A stretch of 64,000 nt of DNA from Corynebacterium glyciniphilum AJ 3170. GTDB lineage: Bacteria > Actinomycetota > Actinomycetes > Mycobacteriales > Mycobacteriaceae. Made by a program: the position numbers and the translations under genes. The notes under the pieces are model-generated. The model saw nothing but the letters and a program-made list of their open reading frames with translations. It did not search any database and was not told the origin of the DNA. The first letter of the stretch is position 1. Each line of letters starts with the position of its first letter. Below are positions 60,649 to 64,000 of this stretch, one piece after another. The stretch lies in assembly GCF_000626675.1 (NCBI RefSeq), contig NZ_CP006842.1, positions 3,445,787 to 3,509,786 on the forward strand, written 5' to 3'.

Positions 60649-61317
60649 TCAGCGTAGGCGCTCGACGTCCACCACGAAAGTAGGCTGCGACAGGACCGCG
60701 GCACCGACCTCCAGGACCGTTCCAGCCGAGCCGCCAGCCCGAGTGAGTTCCCGTGCATCACGGACCAGTTCTTCTTGCGCCGACGAGCCTTTCAATGCCT
60801 TCACATGCCCACCCACGCTCGCCAGCGGCAGGGACCAACCCATCAGACGACCGACAGGTGCCACCGCGCGCGAGGTGACCACGTCTGCACCACCAACCGC
60901 CGTGGCGATGTCCTTCTCCTCCGCACGTCCGCGGAACACCTCGACATTGTCAAGAGCCAGATCAGCGACAACTTCGTTCAGGAACGTCACACGCCGCAGC
61001 AGGGGCTCAACGAGTTGGACCCGTAGATCGGGTCGAGCTATAGCCAAGGGGATTCCAGGGAGCCCGGCGCCAGAACCGACATCCACGACGCGGGCCCCAT
61101 CCTCCACAACCTCACCCAGGACTGCGCTGTTCAGAATGTGACGCTCCCACAACCGGTCGACCTCACGCGGGCCGATCAGGCCGCGGACAACGCCCGCATC
61201 GCGTAGCCACCCTGCATAGCGCGACGCAAGGGCCGTGCGGTCACTGAAGACCGTCTCGGCCTCCGGGGGAGGGGAGGGGGCGTCCTGGGGCGAGAGGTAC
61301 TCTTCTGACTGGCTCAC
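60649..61317 (-). CDS. rsmG: 16S rRNA (guanine-N7) methyltransferase G
   Basis: 222 residues from the GTG at 61317 (MSQSEEYLS); the longer frame is unsupported. The AdoMet-binding motif VVDVGSGAGLPGIPLAI is clear, and RPDLRVQLVEPLLRRVTFL follows. It methylates G527 of 16S rRNA (E. coli numbering), whose loss gives low-level streptomycin resistance. A TACACT box six bases before the GTG suggests leaderless initiation. It lies in the standard place between yidC and parA. Confidence 0.94.
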   Translation of the reverse strand: MSQSEEYLSPQDAPSPPPEAETVFSDRTALASRYAGWLRDAGVVRGLIGPREVDRLWERHILNSAVLGEVVEDGARVVDVGSGAGLPGIPLAIARPDLRVQLVEPLLRRVTFLNEVVADLALDNVEVFRGRAEEKDIATAVGGADVVTSRAVAPVGRLMGWSLPLASVGGHVKALKGSSAQEELVRDARELTRAGGSAGTVLEVGAAVLSQPTFVVDVERLR

Positions 61318-61323
61318 GCTCCC

Positions 61324-61329
61324 AGTGTA
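61324..61329 (-). promoter_or_regulatory. -10 box (TACACT) for leaderless rsmG
   Basis: TACACT on the minus strand stands exactly six bases before the GTG start at 61317, the same arrangement as before cca. No convincing -35 is seen. Confidence 0.45.
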
Positions 61330-61356
61330 GCGAGGACCCGGACGTGGAAATACAGA

Positions 61357-61388
61357 AGACCCCGCTCCCTCTGACAGGAGCGGGGTCT
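61357..61388 (-). terminator. Terminator after yidC
   Basis: A 12-bp perfect stem AGACCCCGCTCC with GGAGCGGGGTCT and an 8-nt loop, 17 nt after the yidC stop. On the minus strand it is followed by a T-rich stretch. Confidence 0.85.
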
Positions 61389-61405
61389 GTGCGGCGGGTG
61401 GGAGC

Positions 61406-62380
61406 TTACTTCCCGTCATCTTTCTTCGGCTTTTTGGGCTTGGCGCCCGGCTTCGGAGCGGTGGAGCGTTTGGCCTCGATCTTCGCGGCCTTCTCTTCCT
61501 CTTCCTCACGATCCATCTTCCGGAAGACCAGGAGCTGCTGGACGAACATCCAGGACGTGTTGGCGCACATGTAGACAGCCAGACCGACCTGCCAGAGGAA
61601 ACCGCCGGCAAACATGAAGACGGGCAGGACCCAGAGCATGAGTTTCTGCATCATCATCATCTGGTTCTGCATCATGTCTTCCTGCGCCGTCGCGTTCTTC
61701 TTCTTCGGCTGCGCAGCCTGACGCTTCTTCTGGCGGTCCATCGACATGCGGGCATTGAAGTGCATGAGCACCGACGCAATGAGCATCAGGGGAAGCACCA
61801 CGATGACGATGTTCCACTGGGCGAAGTCCACATTGCCGTTCGGGTCAAAGGCCCTGTAGGAGTCCTTCTCCATCGTGATGAACGCCGACAACGGCGTACC
61901 GAACAAGCGCGCGTCGAGGAAGGACTGGACCTCGTCCACGCCGAAGAAGTAATTCGAGGTGTTCCGGGTCTCTTCGATCGACATGCCCAGCTGACCGGTG
62001 CCGGTGCCGGTACGGTTGAATGACCGGAGCACATGGAACAAACCGATGAAGATCGGGATCTGCACCAGCATAGGAAGGCAGCTGGCGAGAGGATTGACGC
62101 CCATCTCCTTCTGGAGCTTGCGCATCTCCATCGCCTGGGTCTGCTGATCTTTGGCGTACTTCTTCCGGATCTCCTGCATCCGGGGCTGCATCTCCTGCAT
62201 CTTTCGGCTGGAGCGCAGCTGCTTGATCGTGGGGCGGACGAGAAGGCCACGGATCGTGACGACCAGGAAGATGATCGCCAAGGCCCAGGAGAGACCGGAA
62301 TCAGGTCCCAGCACAAAGCCGAAGGCTTTGTGCCAGAACCACAACACCGCCGAGATGGGGTAGTAGATGAAGTCAAGCAC
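61406..62380 (-). CDS. yidC: Membrane protein insertase YidC
   Basis: 324 residues from GTG 62380. Five core membrane segments are visible, with the cytosolic coiled-coil loop (QLRSSRKMQEMQPRMQEIRKKYAKDQQ in outline: KMQEMQPRM, IRKKY). The arginine in the groove fits IRGLLVRP (about 44). A Lys-rich tail, PKPGAKPKKPKKDDGK, ends the protein. No signal peptide is seen, as in most Gram-positive YidC proteins with a short N-terminus. It inserts proteins alone or with SecYEG. It is followed by a terminator. Confidence 0.95.
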   Translation of the reverse strand: MLDFIYYPISAVLWFWHKAFGFVLGPDSGLSWALAIIFLVVTIRGLLVRPTIKQLRSSRKMQEMQPRMQEIRKKYAKDQQTQAMEMRKLQKEMGVNPLASCLPMLVQIPIFIGLFHVLRSFNRTGTGTGQLGMSIEETRNTSNYFFGVDEVQSFLDARLFGTPLSAFITMEKDSYRAFDPNGNVDFAQWNIVIVVLPLMLIASVLMHFNARMSMDRQKKRQAAQPKKKNATAQEDMMQNQMMMMQKLMLWVLPVFMFAGGFLWQVGLAVYMCANTSWMFVQQLLVFRKMDREEEEEKAAKIEAKRSTAPKPGAKPKKPKKDDGK

Positions 62381-62413
62381 TGCTGGTGCAATCTCCTTGT
62401 AGTAGGTGAACGG

Positions 62414-62707
62414 TCATCTGCGCGTCCGACGCCGGATTGGGGGTACCGGATCCCAGCCGCCGGGATGCCAGGGACCGCATTTAGCGAGGCGAGCAACGCT
62501 GAGGAGAAAACCTCTCACCACGCCATGACGAGAAAAGGCTATCAGGGAGTACGCGCTGCACGACGGCTCAAAACGGCAGGACGGTCCTAGTTTAAGGGGT
62601 GAAAGATGGTTCTGGTAACCAAGAACCACGCGCCGCAGGGCCCGCGCCCTCCCACGGGACACGTCCCAAGGGTCAGGCGGTGAGCCGACGGAGCGCTCGT
62701 CGCACAT
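62414..62707 (-). CDS. yidD: Membrane protein insertion efficiency factor YidD
   Basis: 97 residues from ATG 62707. The YidD core LGYQNHLSPLKLGPSCRFEPSCSAYSLIA has the two conserved Cys-bearing motifs (CRFEPSCSAYS), then RHGVVRGFLLSVARLAKCGPWHPGGWDPVP. It binds the membrane surface and assists YidC insertion. It overlaps the rnpA end by 35 nt and precedes yidC by 33 nt, so all are co-expressed. Confidence 0.95.
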   Translation of the reverse strand: MCDERSVGSPPDPWDVSRGRARALRRVVLGYQNHLSPLKLGPSCRFEPSCSAYSLIAFSRHGVVRGFLLSVARLAKCGPWHPGGWDPVPPIRRRTRR

Positions 62708-63023
62708 CAGATTCCAGCTCTGCTGAGGTCGCTGCCCCTGATGCGGGCAGCGCCCGAATCACCAGACTCTGCCACGGCTCAAGGGAAAATTCTTCGAGAA
62801 GAACAGCGGTGACATGCCGCAGCCTGCGCGACACGGAGTGCCGTGTGACGGCGTTTCCCACCGCTTTGGACACCACCAACCCCATCCGAGGCCCCCCGGA
62901 GACGACGGTATCCGTCCTGTCATGCAAATACACCACCACCGTGCGAGTCCCTTTCTTACGACCTCGGCGGACTGTCTCACTGAACAGTGAGGACGACCGA
63001 AGCCGGTGTTCGGGGGCAAGCAC
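62673..63023 (-). CDS. rnpA: Ribonuclease P protein component
   Basis: 116 residues from GTG 63023. The N-terminal LAPEHRLRSSSLFSETVRRGRKKGT and the RNR-like stretch VVSKAVGNAVTRHSVSRRLR (usual form KxxGNAVxRNxxKRxxR) are conserved. It assists the RNA subunit in maturing tRNA 5' ends. It lies 24 nt after rpmH and overlaps yidD. Confidence 0.95.
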   Translation of the reverse strand: MLAPEHRLRSSSLFSETVRRGRKKGTRTVVVYLHDRTDTVVSGGPRMGLVVSKAVGNAVTRHSVSRRLRHVTAVLLEEFSLEPWQSLVIRALPASGAATSAELESDVRRALRRLTA

Positions 63024-63047
63024 GGTGGTGGTGTGAGGCGGGACGCG

Positions 63048-63191
63048 CTACGCGGTAACGCTGTCGCGACCCTTACGGCGACGAGCCGACACGATGGCGC
63101 GGCCGGCGCGGGTGCTCATGCGTGCGCGGAAGCCATGCTTGCGCGAACGACGACGATTATTGGGCTGGAAAGTACGCTTGCCCTTGGCCAC
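63048..63191 (-). CDS. rpmH: 50S ribosomal protein bL34
   Basis: 47 residues from GTG 63191 with AAGGAG nine bases upstream. The sequence starts [20 protein letters not shown] and continues [20 protein letters not shown] to a VTA end. It is the usual short, very basic L34. It opens the rpmH-rnpA-yidD-yidC group that faces away from oriC. Confidence 0.97.
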   Translation of the reverse strand: MAKGKRTFQPNNRRRSRKHGFRARMSTRAGRAIVSARRRKGRDSVTA

Positions 63192-63868
63192 GGTACTCAC
63201 TCCTTATGTTGTTCAACGCCGCGGCCGACCGGTGCCGGCCCGCCCTACAGCGGACCGGCACCGGCCCATCCACCGCGACTGCGGTCAGGTGGGTCGGAAG
63301 ACCGGACAGGATCGGCAGATCCCGGGCCATCCATCCGTTCGATGACGGGGGTGAGAGTCAGAGACACCGGAAAAGCGGTTCAGTGACACTCGAAGACGAT
63401 GACGAGCCTACGTGGTCACACCCGCAAATCAAAATCCCGACGTACAACAGGTGTGTCATTCACCGTACGGCCCTCTGCAGGTCATCCTTGCAAACGGTCG
63501 GCTACGCACAGATGTCGCGTCAGCGCAAGACTCACATGGTTATCCACAACGGAACTGCCTGGTCACCTGAAAAAGGCCCAGTTCACAACAGGCCCCTGTG
63601 GACAACTCTATCCACCCCCGAACCCTCAACTTCAGATTTAGCCACTGTTTTCACTGGTCAGAACATTATTGCCGACGATGTTGGGGTTGTCCACAGAGCT
63701 GCAGTACCCTGTTGACAACTAGCACGATGGAGTTATCCACAGGTGTGGACAGCGCTGTGGATACGCAGGCCAACGGCGATGAGGCGTTGTGCACATGAAC
63801 GTCAGATTCCTGCGAATGAACTTCATGCGTCCCGCCGTCCCCGACCCACCCGCCGAAAGGTACCCGTT
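63192..63868. other. oriC: Chromosome replication origin (oriC) region
   Basis: The 677-nt non-coding space between rpmH and dnaA. Perfect TTATCCACA boxes lie at 63540-63548 and 63733-63741. Near matches are TTGTCCACA at 63687-63695, minus-strand sites at 63597-63605 (TTGTCCACA), 63744-63752 (CTGTCCACA) and 63756-63764 (GTATCCACA), and TTGTGCACA at 63787-63795. An A/T-richer stretch at about 63630-63675 could be the unwinding element. The first 250 nt next to rpmH hold its promoter but no gene. Confidence 0.92.
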
Positions 63869-64000
63869 ATGCCCGATGCTGTGGACTTCAAGGAAGTCTG
63901 GGCCTCACTACTCGACAGGTGGATCAACGCCGATGAAGACTCAGCGGAATTCCCCCGCCTGAGCTCCCGCTCGAGAAGCCTCCTCCGGCAGCTCACACCG
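63869..64000 (+). CDS. dnaA: Chromosomal replication initiator DnaA (5' part)
   Basis: The first 44 codons from ATG 63869, MPDAVDFKEVWASLLDRWIN and so on to the right edge. A GAAAGG site stands eight bases before the start. The visible part is the start of domain I, which recruits DnaB. DnaA binds the boxes just upstream to open oriC. Confidence 0.93.
   Translation, partial: MPDAVDFKEVWASLLDRWINADEDSAEFPRLSSRSRSLLRQLTP

Noticed and set aside
63192..63500. Small open frames between rpmH and the oriC boxes
   Set aside because: They lack ribosome binding sites and overlap the rpmH promoter; no similarity is recognisable.
1..64000. CRISPR arrays, tRNA and rRNA genes, complete insertion sequences
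   Set aside because: No regularly spaced repeats, cloverleaf-like genes, rRNA segments or transposase motifs were seen by eye; a dedicated tool would be needed to exclude them fully.

Overview
The window is high-GC actinobacterial chromosome, most likely a high-GC Corynebacterium. The right half keeps the corynebacterial/mycobacterial origin gene order: CCA-adding enzyme, MutT-type hydrolase, Rv3909-like and Rv3910/MurJ-like membrane proteins, sigM, trxB, trxA, cwlM, GNAT, parB, parA, rsmG, yidC, yidD, rnpA, rpmH, oriC, dnaA. It also carries dnaB, rplI-ssb-rpsF without rpsR, ponA, ino1, and a MarR-UspA pair that resembles C. glutamicum malR. Species identity is inferred from gene content and synteny only.

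Layout, left to right. 1-4560: a minus-strand catabolic operon (SDR, MFS permease, acyl-CoA ligase, second SDR cut by the window edge). Its genes overlap by 4 nt each, and one strong promoter carries two palindromes. 4799-6611: a lipoprotein and an A/T-rich SUKH-like immunity gene, probably acquired. 6838-12646: a secreted lipase and a GH3 glycosidase, divergent from gluconate kinase and permease. 12763-18724: a stress-flavoured stretch with an SDR, a baeRF/Vms1-like protein, a FUSC exporter lacking a canonical upstream start, a BrkB remnant, a DUF218 protein and a DHA2 efflux pump. 18987-24118: pspA, a zinc alcohol dehydrogenase, thioredoxin, a hotdog-fold protein, a crcB pair, and YceI divergent from a MarR with a palindromic operator.

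24119-33889: dnaB, an unusual DnaA-box cluster, the rplI/ssb/rpsF group, ponA with two small neighbours, ino1, malR and uspA. 33890-44936: leuS, an SdpI-like protein, a decayed AAA/DUF4143 ATPase gene, ribokinase, an SBF-like symporter, an AlbA_2/Schlafen-type protein, two transport or hydrolase genes, and an endonuclease-like gene. Three copies of a 71-bp palindromic repeat (28-15-28 architecture) lie in this part, and two of them bracket the endonuclease-like gene. 44936-64000: azlDC, cca, the envelope and redox cluster, chromosome segregation genes with three parS sites, the YidC/RNase P/L34 group, oriC and the start of dnaA.

The right-hand third therefore couples replication start, segregation (ParABS), membrane insertion, peptidoglycan synthesis control (MurJ-like, CwlM, PonA) and redox stress (SigM, TrxB/TrxA). 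The left half is accessory metabolism. The observations most worth following are the repeat-bracketed nuclease gene, the second DnaA-box cluster upstream of dnaB, the dual-palindrome catabolic promoter, and the CwlM homologue without its catalytic ligands.
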